From: Panicum virgatum
Taxonomy: Eukaryota; Streptophyta; Magnoliopsida; Poales; Poaceae
DNA length: 64,000 bases
Reading direction: 5' to 3'
NCBI RefSeq assembly: GCF_016808335.1
Contig: NC_053146.1
Location: 4,255,015 to 4,319,014 of the forward strand
Within the stretch, counting starts at the first letter, position 1. Every line of letters starts with the position of its first letter. This document shows, piece by piece, positions 22,868 through 33,357 of this stretch. The notes under the pieces were generated by a model that worked only from the letters and a program-made list of their open reading frames with translations, did not search any database and was not told where the DNA came from. Position numbers and translations under genes: made by a program.

Positions 22868-24158
22868 CTATTCTCCATCTCCCACCCCACACTTCCTCAT
22901 CAGAAGAGCTGTTGCTTGTTGCTCCATGGTCAGATCTGATTTTGGCCTGCTAGCCAACCTTGTGCTCCTTCTCTTCGCTTGTGTCTGTCCAGAAGATGCA
23001 ATATCTCTTGATGGTTTGTTAGGAGGAGGTGTGTGCATAAGCGGCATGTCCAGCTTCTTGGTAAACAGCAAGTTGGTACTGTCTCTCAGTGGTGAAATCG
23101 CCTGCTGACAGGGAAGGGGAACAGCGTGGTTACAGGCACCTGCCTCATGTTCACAACTGCCAGCTTGCCCAAGCCTCCCCGGGCCCGATTGTTGCGGCCC
23201 CTCTCCCGTGCATGCCTGATCATGAGTAGAAGGCTCTAGGAGCGTAGGCCCATGGGCCTCAGCAGGCTCAACAAAACTCACAGGATTTGCTTGTGCCCCC
23301 ATATCACGCTGATCTGTGTGTTGCTCGATCTCATGTTGAACAAAGTCAAACTCTCCACTAGGCTTCTCTTGCACTAGGACATCTATATCTATACTATATC
23401 TAAAAGCTCCAAGAATTGGAGCTCCCTCATGAATTGAGGCCCCATGTGGGGCCCATGTGCTGTTTAGGTGGGCCCCATATGAGACCCGTGTGCTATTCAC
23501 ATGGGACCCACGTGGGACCCGCGCAATGTTAGGTGGGACCCACACACATTTAGTGGGACCCACACTTTGGGAGCCCACTTAGTGGGGGCCCACACCATTT
23601 GGGACCCATGCACATTTAGTGCGGCCCACTTAATGGACCCACGGTACTATTAGGTGCCTCTATCATTTGAAAAAAATCATCGATGGTGATTTCGTATAGA
23701 AAATATAAAATAAATTTACCTTTTCCTATATATGAAAATAATAACTTTGTACACCACGTTCATCTATGATAGCTCTAATACTTTTTATAGTTTGTTTCCC
23801 GTACATAAATTCAAAAAATAGGATCGAATTATTCTTTCATCACTAATTTTATACGTTAGTCTGTCAGCTATTTTTACTCACACCTAAAAGTCAACGGATT
23901 TCTAAGAAAAAAAGTTATACTGTACTTAGATGACCATTATGATAGCATAAAATATCTAAATTTAATATTGGATTGAGTACAACAAAATATAAATTTATGT
24001 TTCATCATTTTTTTCGAGTTAATATCTTTCGAATAGACGGGCATCGCGCGTCAACCTGCCTAGTTTTCTATAAAGCTGTCCTCCATAGGCTGCCCATGGT
24101 CCCCTTTTTTTTTGCTGTACAGAGATCCTGCAATGACTCCCTTATCTGCTGCGTCCTC
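22868..24158 (-). pseudogene. LINE ORF1 C-terminal part, split by Helitron
   Basis: The proximal piece 23386-22868 encodes an acidic and then basic tail with KRRSTRLASRPKSDLTMEQQ and ATALLMRKCGV, a pattern I associate with the ORF1 C-terminus of grass LINEs. The distal piece 24158-24064 lies beyond the Helitron. Reading across the insertion point A23387/T24064 joins the two pieces in frame with no stop from codon 24158 onward. Upstream there is a TGA at 24161-24159. ORF1 proteins bind the element RNA. The Helitron-derived part of the open frame (23387-23578) is not native. Confidence 0.6.
23388..24063 (+). mobile_element. nonautonomous Helitron
   Basis: Starts TCTATACTATATCTAAAAGC after host A (23387) and ends CTAG before host T (24064), the A/T insertion site of Helitrons. 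A hairpin GACGGGCATCGCGCGTC (24036-24052) lies 7 nt before the terminal CTAG. There are no terminal inverted repeats and no target duplication. 676 bp, no Rep/helicase. GGGCCC-type GTGGGACCCA repeats fill 23440-23640. Deleting it restores the frame of the host LINE ORF1. Confidence 0.85.
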
Positions 24159-24186
24159 TCAGAGCTTCCTTGGCTACCGCCAACTT

Positions 24187-24200
24187 TGACTTAATTATTC
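24187..24200. repeat. LINE target-site duplication, right
   Basis: TGACTTAATTATTC, identical to 18860-18873. Confidence 0.9.
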
Positions 24201-25193
24201 CAATCATAGCGGAATTTCTCAATCCTGCAAACTACGCTCCCAAAACTTCTCACACCAAGGCGTGCACCTGTCTTCGTCTGAATACTGCACCATGTTGTAC
24301 TGAAAATCGATGGGGATTAAAAACATCTCCAGCAGATTACCTAAATCAATTGCCAATATCAAAAAAATATTATTTGAGAGATTTTGGAGACAAAATCGAC
24401 TCCAGCAGACTACCAATCACTTTCCCAATACCAAATTTCAACCACCAAAAACTTAACTCCTCTCCCCTGTAGGGGAATGCAACCCTCCTATCAACGGTTG
24501 GTTTTGGCGCACGGACATTTCTGATCGGCCTGGGGTCGTCGCTTCACCATGGAGGCTTCCGCTGCCGGCGCGCCATGGCCAGCTGCAGAGCTCGAGAACG
24601 AGTCACGCGTAGCCGTAGCAAGGAGTAGCGGCATAGCGGCAGATGCGGTGGTCGTCGGAGCTTGAGATGCGGACATCCGGTGGTCTGTCTCCGAAACTTA
24701 AGCTTGCTGCTCCATGGACCTCCGCCGCGACCAACCAGCAGATCCAGCCCATCAGCTCCGCTTTGACCCATCACCAGCTCCGCCCAAGCGCGAATCGCCA
24801 CCATGGCAGCTCCAGCTCGCGAGCGAACCGGAGGACTCCGGCACGGTGGCAGCGCTTTGTCCCTGCGTGCTTTGGTGATGCTGATAGATTGGATTCAACC
24901 GCATCGATTTGCAGCTGGCATTCTCGATTGGATGTTTCTTCTCTGCAGGAGCAGGTCAGAAAAGACTAGATGGCTATTGTCGATGGGCTTGGTAATTGGA
25001 TTTCGTTTTGCTTCCCCTTCTTGTTCTTGATGCTCATGGGAGGCTGCGAGAGGAAGGCATGGGGGAGGAGAAAATAAAAAGAAAACGACTTCATCCATTG
25101 ACAGGTGGGCTCACATATTAGGGTAGTATTGGTGATGGAGTTTTGGTAATATCTAATGTCAGCGAAAGGCAACATTTTTTGCCTTTTGAGACA
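24201..25193. other. region with GC-rich patch, unassigned
   Basis: AT-rich flanks enclose a GC-rich patch (24480-24960) that translates in several frames without domain features. The phrase CTCCAGCAGA(T/C)TACC occurs twice (about 24328 and 24400). It may be a transposon carrying gene sequence, but no matching ends were found. Confidence 0.35.
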
Positions 25194-25346
25194 TTTCCTC
25201 GAGGCCTCCCAAGCCTTGCAGTTGTCACATGGACATCGAGCTAGACAAGATTAGAAGCATTTCATGATTTGATCTAAACAACACCTTACACTAGCTAAGC
25301 ATCCTTGCCAATCCTTTCTGCTCCACATCCAGATGCTTATATATAT
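25194..25346 (-). ncRNA. array unit 7: miR2118-like motif plus TATA box
   Basis: Plus strand TTTCCTCGAGGCCTCCCAAG (25194-25213, continuing CCT). Minus-strand TATA region ATATATATAAG at 25346-25336, about 120 bp away. The GGCCTCCCA core is intact apart from the preceding bases. Confidence 0.35.
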
Positions 25347-27280
25347 TTGAAGAAGTAAAATATATTGTAGTAGCTTCTGCACAAAGGATAGGTGGATTGT
25401 TGAGTGCGGAATCAAGTAGCACATAATTAATAAATGCGTTGGTGAGAACTATAATTAAGAGAAAAAGGGGGTAAACATGAAGTAAAAAAATTGCTGCTAG
25501 AGAATCGTTGCACCACTCGTCAACCACAAGCCCATGATAAGTCAATCCAATCACAATTTTTTTATCAAAACGAACATAAGTTAGATGACGGCATATCATT
25601 CTCTATTTTTGTCTTATAAAACACAATAGAGACGCATTTGTTCGTATGAACACACATGCTCGACATCAATAAAGACGTAAGTATGTTGATGAAGTTACCA
25701 AATAGTCATCTTAATGTTGGCAGGTACATTGCCTACTACTGAAAAAAATACTTAGCCAAAAATAAGAGTACTCGGCAGTGACAAATGTTGGAATTTTTGG
25801 TGGTCAAAATGCCGAAAAACCAGAAAAATCAGAAAATGGGAAAGTGATAAGAACGCTGTGAGAAAATCCTATTCCGCGCCCTGATTGAAGATGCAACCGT
25901 ACACATGGTTGCGGCCCCAAGTTGCCTAGCACCATAATAAATAGTGGGGAGTTCTAGTCTAACCTAGTCTAAACCCTAGCCACCCCACTACAGTCGTCCG
26001 ATCTCTGGCGGCGCTGGAGCCACCTGAAGGCCGTCGCCCACCAGCCATCGCCATCCCTGGACAATGCAGGTGGTGACCTGAGCGAAGGAGGTACCCGCGG
26101 CGACCTCCATCGACCACGCCGGGAATGACTACGGGAATGTCCACGGCTGCTGTGACGATCTCGTCCCCAACCAAGATGGCCGAAACATCTACCGGCATCA
26201 CTCCCGGTCTAGATCTACAACTTTCTCATGCATCTAGGATGTGCTCATGTTATTTAGGTGTAGATTTTGTTAAGTTATGAAAAACTAAGCCATATTTTTC
26301 CTAAATTTGGTATCAATCACCTACGCACCAACTCTGTGAGCCATTAGAATCCTAGATCTGGAACAGGCTTTAGATCTTGGTTGGTTTTAGAGTGTTTTAG
26401 TTCTCGGTTCTTGTTTTAGTTCATGTTTAGAGTAGATCTATTAGTCCTAAGTGTAGATCTCGCATGATAAGTACTAGATCCGAGAGAAAGAAGTAAGAGG
26501 GATGAGAAGAAAATCTCAGATCCATAAATCCAATGTATAACACGATTACTCTTGTATTTCATCTTAAGAAACCAGAGCAAAAGAAAATCAACTTCACTCC
26601 ATGCTCAGTCCCAAAAGCCTTCCATCATCCATATTGGTATTATTTTAGGCAACTACCCAGGATCCTGCTGGAGCCTTATTTTATGTATATGTATATCAAC
26701 TCATTGGCAACAACTCCAGTCAAAGCATTCGTGTCATCACTGTCATCCAAGACACTCCCACTATGACTGCAGGAGGGAATAGAGGAGGAGACAAGGGACA
26801 ACAATAGAAAGAGAAGAGGCAAAAGCAGAGAAGTTGAAGAAGCACAAGACTTCGAATCCAGTCACAATCATCTGCTTCGCTCCCCCTACGACTGAGGGTG
26901 GACGTTAGAGTAGGAGTTGTATTAGACTAGGATTAGAATATTGTACTCCGAGTAGGTTCCTTAGATTAGGACTAGAACTAGGGGAGTATGTAATTAGACT
27001 AGGACTAGAACTCTATGAACCTGGACTATATAATGAAAGTATTTTACTTTGACTATGGTTGTCCACTCATATATAAGAGGTTCAGATTGAACAGAGTAAT
27101 AACTGAAAGGTAAGTTTTGTAGGTGCTATGTGCCCGTTGATGATTCATTAGACAGGTCCATTTGCACTGTATGTGGTGCCACTTCACCTCCTATATGACA
27201 GGTTTTTTTGGTAGTGTGGGCTTTGACAGGGAGGACTGCTGGATATGCTGCCCCTTTTATCTCCATCCTCGCTTCAGTAC
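25347..27280. other. possible degenerate LTR-element remains
   Basis: 25790-26300 has LTR-like text (GTCTAAACCCTAGCCACCCC; then TTGGTATCAATCACC near 26309, reminiscent of a tRNA-Met primer site). 26900-27030 has repeated TTAGACTAGGA phrases and a TATATAATG. No coding domain or paired LTR could be defined, so I leave the assignment open. Confidence 0.3.
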
Positions 27281-27410
27281 ATATATATGAATGAGTTGGA
27301 GTAGAGAAAAAGAGAGATGAATAAAGAGAACTATTAAAACATAGTTACATTGTTTTTCAGGAACCTGCTAGAATTGCAACACCATATATAGGGTTGGGAG
27401 GCATGGGAAA
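27281..27410 (+). ncRNA. array unit 8 (inverted): TATA box plus miR2118-like motif
   Basis: The only unit in the opposite orientation. Plus-strand TATA box ATATATATG at 27281-27289, then the sense motif TATAGGGTTGGGAGGCATGG (27387-27406, continuing GAAA) about 98 bp downstream. Both motif and TATA box are inverted together relative to the other units. Confidence 0.45.
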
Positions 27411-28068
27411 TAGATGTTCCGTGCATCTTTGGTAGGCAATCACGGATTGACAAGTTCAATAATGCAACATCAACACCCGAAGCGCGCGCCCTGTATGAAG
27501 TACTAGCATAAGAAGAAATGCCTTTAGTAGTAAGATGTGAATGATCAATCAGTTTAATAAGAATTGACAGCACAACGAAATGGTTATTGATCTGTGGTTG
27601 TTTTCATTACATTTGATTGTGGTCATTAAGGCATTTTGAGTCAAAAAAAATTCCTGCTATTTTGTGTTAAACATATGCGGTGTCAAATGGCAATTGCTTG
27701 TGCAAATTTACAAGATCTGCATATGCAGTGTCATTTTTCATTTACAAGATCTAGCAAAGCTAAACATTTATTCACATATCAACAACAATGCCAAGGCTAA
27801 GGAAGAACTGAAAGGGTGGAAACTAGAGAAGAAGAAACAAAGAGAGTGCCAATTCTGTCCCAAGTTCATCCAGTTGAATCTACATCCATAGGCCCAATGA
27901 GGAGCTACCTTGTGTCGTGGCTATTCTTTCCTGAAGATGAGTAGCACATATACCAGCCCGGATTGGTTGTGCACCACATAGTTAGCAACCTTAAAAACTT
28001 CTACACTGAGAGTCCCTCTACCAGTCAGAACCACTACACATACTAGCAGAGGGGTAGTGAAACTTCTC
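27411..28068. other. inter-unit DNA
   Basis: No gene or repeat boundary. In the PHAS model this is the downstream transcribed part of unit 8. Confidence 0.35.
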
Positions 28069-28101
28069 ATTCCTCTGCCTCCCAGTCCCACCTATATATA
28101 C
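28069..28101 (-). ncRNA. array unit 9: motif, atypical spacing
   Basis: Plus strand ATTCCTCTGCCTCCCAGTCC (28069-28088), with TATATATA immediately next to it (28093-28101) rather than 100 bp away. Either a deletion removed the spacer or the TATA match is accidental. Confidence 0.25.
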
Positions 28102-28149
28102 ATGCATGTCTATCCAACTCGCTGAAGATGATAAACCATCCATATTTCT

Positions 28150-28530
28150 TCAATCGGGCTTGCTAGCGCCCGGACGTTTGATGGGAACTTTTCCCATCGA
28201 ACGCTCCGTTGGTCCAACGCAACATCAAATAATAACTTTCGCAACATAGAAGAAAAATGTCTGCAGCATAGAAAACCATTCTTTGCGACATCAAAAAAAT
28301 ATTGAAAAAAGTTGTTAGCCATCCATTGATGATGAGGAAAAAGGCCCGCTGCAACATCTGTTCATGTTGCATGTGACATTCAAATCTGTCAACAACCAGA
28401 TTAAACACTTGCAACATCCAGATAAAACACTTCCAACAAATGCAAGATCTATTTTTTGCAACATCTACATGAGCTCGCATACGCGTAGCACTAATTTGCT
28501 TACACTTCCGTCCTTGCTTCGTGTAAAAGT
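28150..28530. repeat. GCAACAT-rich repeat, possibly MULE-derived
   Basis: GCAACAT or a close variant recurs many times (for example 28220, 28240, 28370, 28412, 28458), and CGGACGTTTGATGGGAAC is at 28171. This word pattern occurs in long-TIR Mutator-like elements of grasses, but no inverted partner was found. Confidence 0.3.
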
Positions 28531-28662
28531 GACAACCTAAAGGTGCCATGTCTAGAGGACAAATGTTTATAAGTTGGCTTCATCTTTGCTCAACTAGCAA
28601 TGTGGTACTAAATATGTGCATGCAGCAGCACTCATGGGACACTATTGGGCCACATCCAAATT

Positions 28663-28761
28663 GGGCCGAGTGTCACAGTGGTTTACATTGGTGATGGGCC
28701 GAGTGTCACAGTGGTTTACATTGGTGATGGGCCGAGTGTCACAGTGGTTTACATTGGTGAT
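28663..28761. repeat. 33 bp tandem repeat, 3 perfect copies
   Basis: The unit GGGCCGAGTGTCACAGTGGT (continuing TTACATTGGTGAT) starts at 28663, 28696 and 28729. The three copies are identical, indicating recent expansion. Confidence 0.95.
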
Positions 28762-30366
28762 GATATGATTGATCAGATTGGTATCCTTGGACTGGAGTAA
28801 AATAATCAAGTGACTATACTATTCCTCCACAATATGAATCACCTCCAGGGTTCTGGTCTCTTTGATGCCTAAAGACAACAACATTTGTGTCAATCATATT
28901 GGCTTGTGCTCCTACCCCACACCTACCCAAAAAAAGGAAAATGTGAGGAATAATAACAAATTAATAATGATCATATTCTTAATTATACCATGTTGATAGA
29001 ATTTTCTTATTTTTAGGTCCAAATGGTGGTTTAACTACATGAATGAATAATATTAGGTTATAACTCAGTGGGCAGGTGGTGTAATGATTATTGTCTTGAC
29101 TGTGATGTGAGCATCTCTTTGTCTAGTTGGTAGTTCCACAACTGGAGATCCCACCATTGTGATGTGAGCATCTTCTTAGCAAAGAGATGCAACAATGACC
29201 ATTTATTTGAGCTAGATTCTAAAAACACTTTAGTGAATGTTGATGGCTTGGATGCACATATTTAATTGAATCTTTCTTCTACTGTGGATGGATATTGGAA
29301 GTTACATTCTATTCGAACAACTAATGCAAAAAAAGAACATAAACATCATTCTGGCCTAATAAAAAACACCACTATCATTGTCTGGCTTGCGCCCGGTCAA
29401 TTAGGCTCCACTGATTCCAAGTCTGGGCTAAGAAACAGCTACCACCATCAGCACCCTTCCGTCTCTCTCCACCTCCAACCTCTGCTGGTATATGACATAC
29501 TTGCGGCGATGGGTTGTGGTGTCCACCACCCTCCTCAAGGTAAGCCCATCAGCGAGCAAGTCCTCCACTTGACTGATTCCAAGATGTTTTACCCAGATTT
29601 GTCCAGCTTCTATTTCCCATTTCTCAAATATGTGCACTCAAAGGGATTTCAATGTATCATCTATCTAGTTTTCCTTTTGTGTTGTGTTCTTTGCACCAAC
29701 ATATACATTGCACTCAAAGGGTAGGTGATGTATTGATGATCGGGCAGATAGGTATACATACTAATTTTTATTTGTACGACCTGTATTAATTAGTTGGAGG
29801 AGAGGGGGAAAAAGAAATTTAGGTGAAGAGGCAATAATTTTGTTTGCAGATATAACTGGATTCAATCACTTGGTTCAGCTGGAAACATCTAGAAGCCCTT
29901 CTCTCTAGAAGTTTATTCTCTTGCACGTTCTTTTTTCTTTTTTTCTTTTGTGACATGTCACATTTCTCATACTGAACTGTTGATTGCTGCTAGTGCTGCC
30001 AAGATGGCATGTTCCATTGCCAATGTGCATTTTGCAAGATATGGAGTAATGGTCGATGATGTTTCATATTGATGATTAGTTAGAAAGGCTGGGTAGTTGG
30101 ACAGGCTAGACTTCTGACCTCCATACATACAGCTAGTTACTAGTTACAGCAGCCAAGGTCACAGCTTCGATTGGCTATATCCAGTTTTTTTAGTTTCTAT
30201 ATCCATGGAAAAAATAGACCGTAAATGACAATTTCAAGAATCTAAGTTGCAATCCATTTGTCTTTGGTAAAACTGGCACCGCGCGACACGCGACTTCGAA
30301 CCTCTATTCATAAGTGTCCAGCTCCGGTCACACTAAATATGGACAGCAACAACAAGTGATACTTGG
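28762..30366. other. inter-unit DNA with one degenerate unit
   Basis: 29612-29633 (TATTTCCCATTTCTCAAATA) with AACATATACATTGCACTC at about 29698 is a diverged copy of unit 11 (42399-42545). CTAGTTTTCCTTTTGT and TTGCACCAACATATACAT are shared. Motif core lost. The open frame at 29266-29724 spans it and has no domain, so I do not call a gene. Confidence 0.4.
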
Positions 30367-30371
30367 GTCAT
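30367..30371. repeat. Copia element target duplication, left
   Basis: GTCAT, matched by 41016-41020. Confidence 0.85.
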
Positions 30372-31941
30372 TGAAGGACCGAAGCCAGCGACCAGAGGGG
30401 GGGTGAATGGGAGCCGATCAAAATTTCTTCGAAATTCGAATCGTCGGCCTATATCCCAAAATCACACAATCCCTCAAGCGTTCTGACCAAAGTTTGGAGT
30501 AGCTATTGAAGAGCTAAACCAACACAAAAGGCCTCGAACGAGCGAGCGAAACCACGAAGCCAATCGGAAGCAAATCGGAAAAACTGCAGAACTGATCTGC
30601 CAGGACCAGTCTGACCGGTGTACTGAACCGGTCTGACCGGTCGAGTCTGTTCAAAATCCAGCAGACCGGTCTGACCGGTCTTGCCTACCGGTCTGATCGG
30701 TGGCACCCAGAAAACCCCGAAAACTTAGATTCAAACGGTGAATCTCAATCAAATGACCACGAAAATCGATGAAAGTTGGGGGATTGCTTCGCCCCTACCC
30801 CGTGAACATATCCCCAAAAGATCTCGTCCCAAAGATCAACGAATCTAAAGAATTATGGAGGAGATCAAAAGGGATTGGAGTTTTCTCAAGAACTCAGGAA
30901 AACGAATTCGAACAAGCCAGTGAATCCAGAGGGTTTAGGACAGGTCTAGTAGCACGGGAAACACGGCAAAGAACTCATAACCTCCTAGCAATCAAGTGCA
31001 CCAAAAACGAAATCGAAATTTCATCAAGCAAGGCACAAAACGAGGATATGGATTGATTCAAACCGTCCAGGGGGCACGAGGAGGTTAGGGCCTCCTTTCC
31101 CAATCAAATCCACAAGAGTTCTCACACAAACAACATTCAAATCTACCCTAAAGAGATGAATAGAGGGAGAGGAACACAGGGGCGGCGGCCTGGAGAACAG
31201 AACAATTCACGGACACAATACAAAAGCCGCACTTGACCTAACACAAGTGAAGGGGTATTTATACCCGCGGGACCGGTCAGACCGGTACGCTGGACCGGTC
31301 AGACCGGTTGGTTAGACCGGTCAGACCGGTGCCAGGGACCGGTCAGACCGGTTGGCCTGCAGCACCCCCTGTACACGATCTCATCCGACGGCCGAGGTTC
31401 TTTCGTCGAAACGAAGTCTTCTCCGCGATGCCGCCGTCTTGATGAAGATCCAGTCCGCGGTTTTGGAGCGTCCGCGAAACCCGGGTAGGTGGCCGGTTTT
31501 GAGAAAACCGCCAAAACTCCACGCGCGGGAAGATTCCCGCCTCCATGCAGTGGCCCTAGACGCTGTTCCCACCTCTGCCTTCTGACGGCCCTAGACGCCG
31601 CCCGACGCCCGTCACCTCCTCGCCCGCAGCGAGGCCCTAGACGCCATCGACGCCCGTCGCCTCCTTGGTATTGTGGCGCAAACCAAGAAACCCGTCTTCC
31701 GTCGCCGCTTGCGCCCTCGATCTAGGAGTGGACGCCACAGCTGCCACCCGGTCCGAGCTCCGGTCCCGGCTGCCCTTCACCGCCGTCCACCGCACGGTCC
31801 ATCGGCCACAACACCTCCACGGCAGCTCCCCGTCGACGCTCAACGCCCGTGTACCTGCAATCCAAAGACCAAGCGCACGATCACACCGCACGGTTGACAA
31901 TTCACTCATCACAAGTAGGATAGAGTACTCAACATTCCTCA
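30372..31941 (-). repeat. 3' LTR of Sirevirus-like element
   Basis: 1570 bp; plus strand starts TGAAGGACCGAAGCC and ends CATTCCTCA. Very similar throughout to 39385-41015 but lacks about 61 bp near 31655. Contains clusters of ACCGGTCTGACCGGT (30600-30700) and its reverse complement ACCGGTCAGACCGGT (31270-31350), and TATTTATACCCGCGG (31256-31270), whose complement could serve as a TATA region. Confidence 0.92.
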
Positions 31942-31953
31942 ATCTCCCCCTTG
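31942..31953 (-). promoter_or_regulatory. polypurine tract
   Basis: Minus strand CAAGGGGGAGAT directly abuts the 3' LTR and would prime plus-strand DNA synthesis. Confidence 0.85.
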
Positions 31954-33357
31954 ATGAGTGCATTGTCAACACACCACAAACGAACCAAGAGAAGTGAAAC
32001 CAAAGAAGAACAAAGAAGCACGAAAGAGAAGAACTCAAGCAAGTGACGAAAAGCTCAGAAAGTCAAGAACAGTCACTTACTCAAGCAAAGATCGATCCCC
32101 TAAGACAAGGGCAAAGGCTCGACGCAATCGATCAAAAGCCAAAACATGACTCCTCAAAGACAGAGGTAACGCTCGACGCAGTCATGCAAGCAGCAGAGGG
32201 AAAACGAGAAAAACCAGGAGCCAAGAACAAAGCAGAAACTCCCCAAGCAAAGCTTTTTTTCCTAACAAGTGCAACTCTCCCAAAATGATGCACTCTCAAA
32301 GCCCTGTGCACAACAAGTTTTTTCAAAAATCAAACAAGTCTCCCCCTTGTTCGATCACTTCTCTCAAAATTCTCCCCCTTGTTGGCACATGCACACATCA
32401 AGTCTAAAAGACCTAAAGCTCCCCCTGAAGCTGAAACTCCCCCTGAACAGATGCTATGCAATGAATGCAATGCAGGAGGTATAAGTGAAAGCATTCAGGG
32501 ATACAAAGATATGAGCAGCATCTAGTCACAAGCACGTGTGCATCCATAAACAAGACCTGCATCTAGCTCAACAGGGTATATCAAATCAGTCTAGAGCTAG
32601 GCAAGTTTAGTTTATGAGAAATAAAAGCATCACCCATGATCTAGCACTAACAAGTAGGGAATGAAAGCAGTGCTACTCAAACTCATACAGGTGAGCCAAA
32701 CCAGACAAAGACAAGATGTTAACATTCATTTTTCAATCAATTTTATATCAAGCAATTCTTAATGCCAGGGGTTGAAAGCTTGTCATGCTTCACTTAGCAA
32801 CGAGGCCAAGCCTATGCCAAAAGACAATCAGAATCTTAAAGCACTCGTTTCAGTCATGCACAGCCTTGCCCGGGTTCTCACAAGTGCAAAGTGAGCCGTC
32901 CCGAAAGCTCGATCAGTGCGACAAGCAATCCCACCTGGATCTTTTCAATCCATTTCAAGAACAGTTCAAGCAATTTTATCAGATTTAAATCATTTCAAGT
33001 ATGAATTGCTGAACGAAAAGCCACACTAGCATGAATAAGATAGCAAAGCACATCAACACGCCCTAACATGCTAGTAGCCAAGACAGGGTGATCATGTTTT
33101 TAGATTTACAAATCAAAATAGCTTAACTCAGATGATGTCATATACACAATGGAGCAAGCTATACATGATCAAGTTTATCAACTCACACTAGCAGGCACTA
33201 GAAGATCATAGCAATATATACAAGAATGCTAGTGCAAGTGAGACAATGCAAAATGCAAACATGTACAATGCATATGCACAATGCAACTACCAAACCTAGA
33301 AAAACAAATAGAAGCAAAACAAAGACCTACCAAGCTAACCAAAACAAAAGTCAGCGA
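31954..33357 (-). other. noncoding region between pol and 3' LTR
   Basis: A-rich on the plus strand with four more short polypurine-like tracts on the minus strand (plus-strand CTCCCCCTT or CTCCCCCTG near 32340, 32371, 32418 and 32436). Multiple PPT-like copies before the 3' LTR are described for Sireviruses. No env-like frame survives. Confidence 0.6.

Larger units (their letters stand above)
18874..24186 (-). mobile_element. L1-type LINE with nested Helitron
   Basis: A perfect 14 bp direct repeat flanks 5313 bp. On the minus strand the order is ORF1 C-terminal part, spacer with a (TG)n tract, ORF2 (endonuclease, reverse transcriptase, zf-RVT), 3' UTR and an A run (T7 at 18874-18880 on plus). 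Removing the Helitron at 23388-24063 leaves 4637 bp. ORF1 is incomplete, so the copy is 5'-truncated. Several stops and frameshifts inactivate it. Confidence 0.9.

Noticed and set aside
22868..23578. a 236-residue minus-strand frame as one native protein
   Set aside because: Its N-terminal part (upstream of about 23387) is Helitron sequence; only the downstream part belongs to LINE ORF1.
25860..26320. a solo LTR
   Set aside because: TTGGTATCAATCACC resembles a primer site, but no TG/CA ends, partner LTR or target duplication could be fixed, so it is only mentioned in a region note.
27241..27419. unit 8 as a miRNA hairpin
   Set aside because: TTATCTCCATCCTCGC at 27258-27273 resembles the complement of the motif region but pairs with many mismatches; the TATA-plus-target reading explains the layout better.
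28663..28761. 33 bp repeats as a CRISPR array
   Set aside because: Copies are directly adjacent with no spacers.
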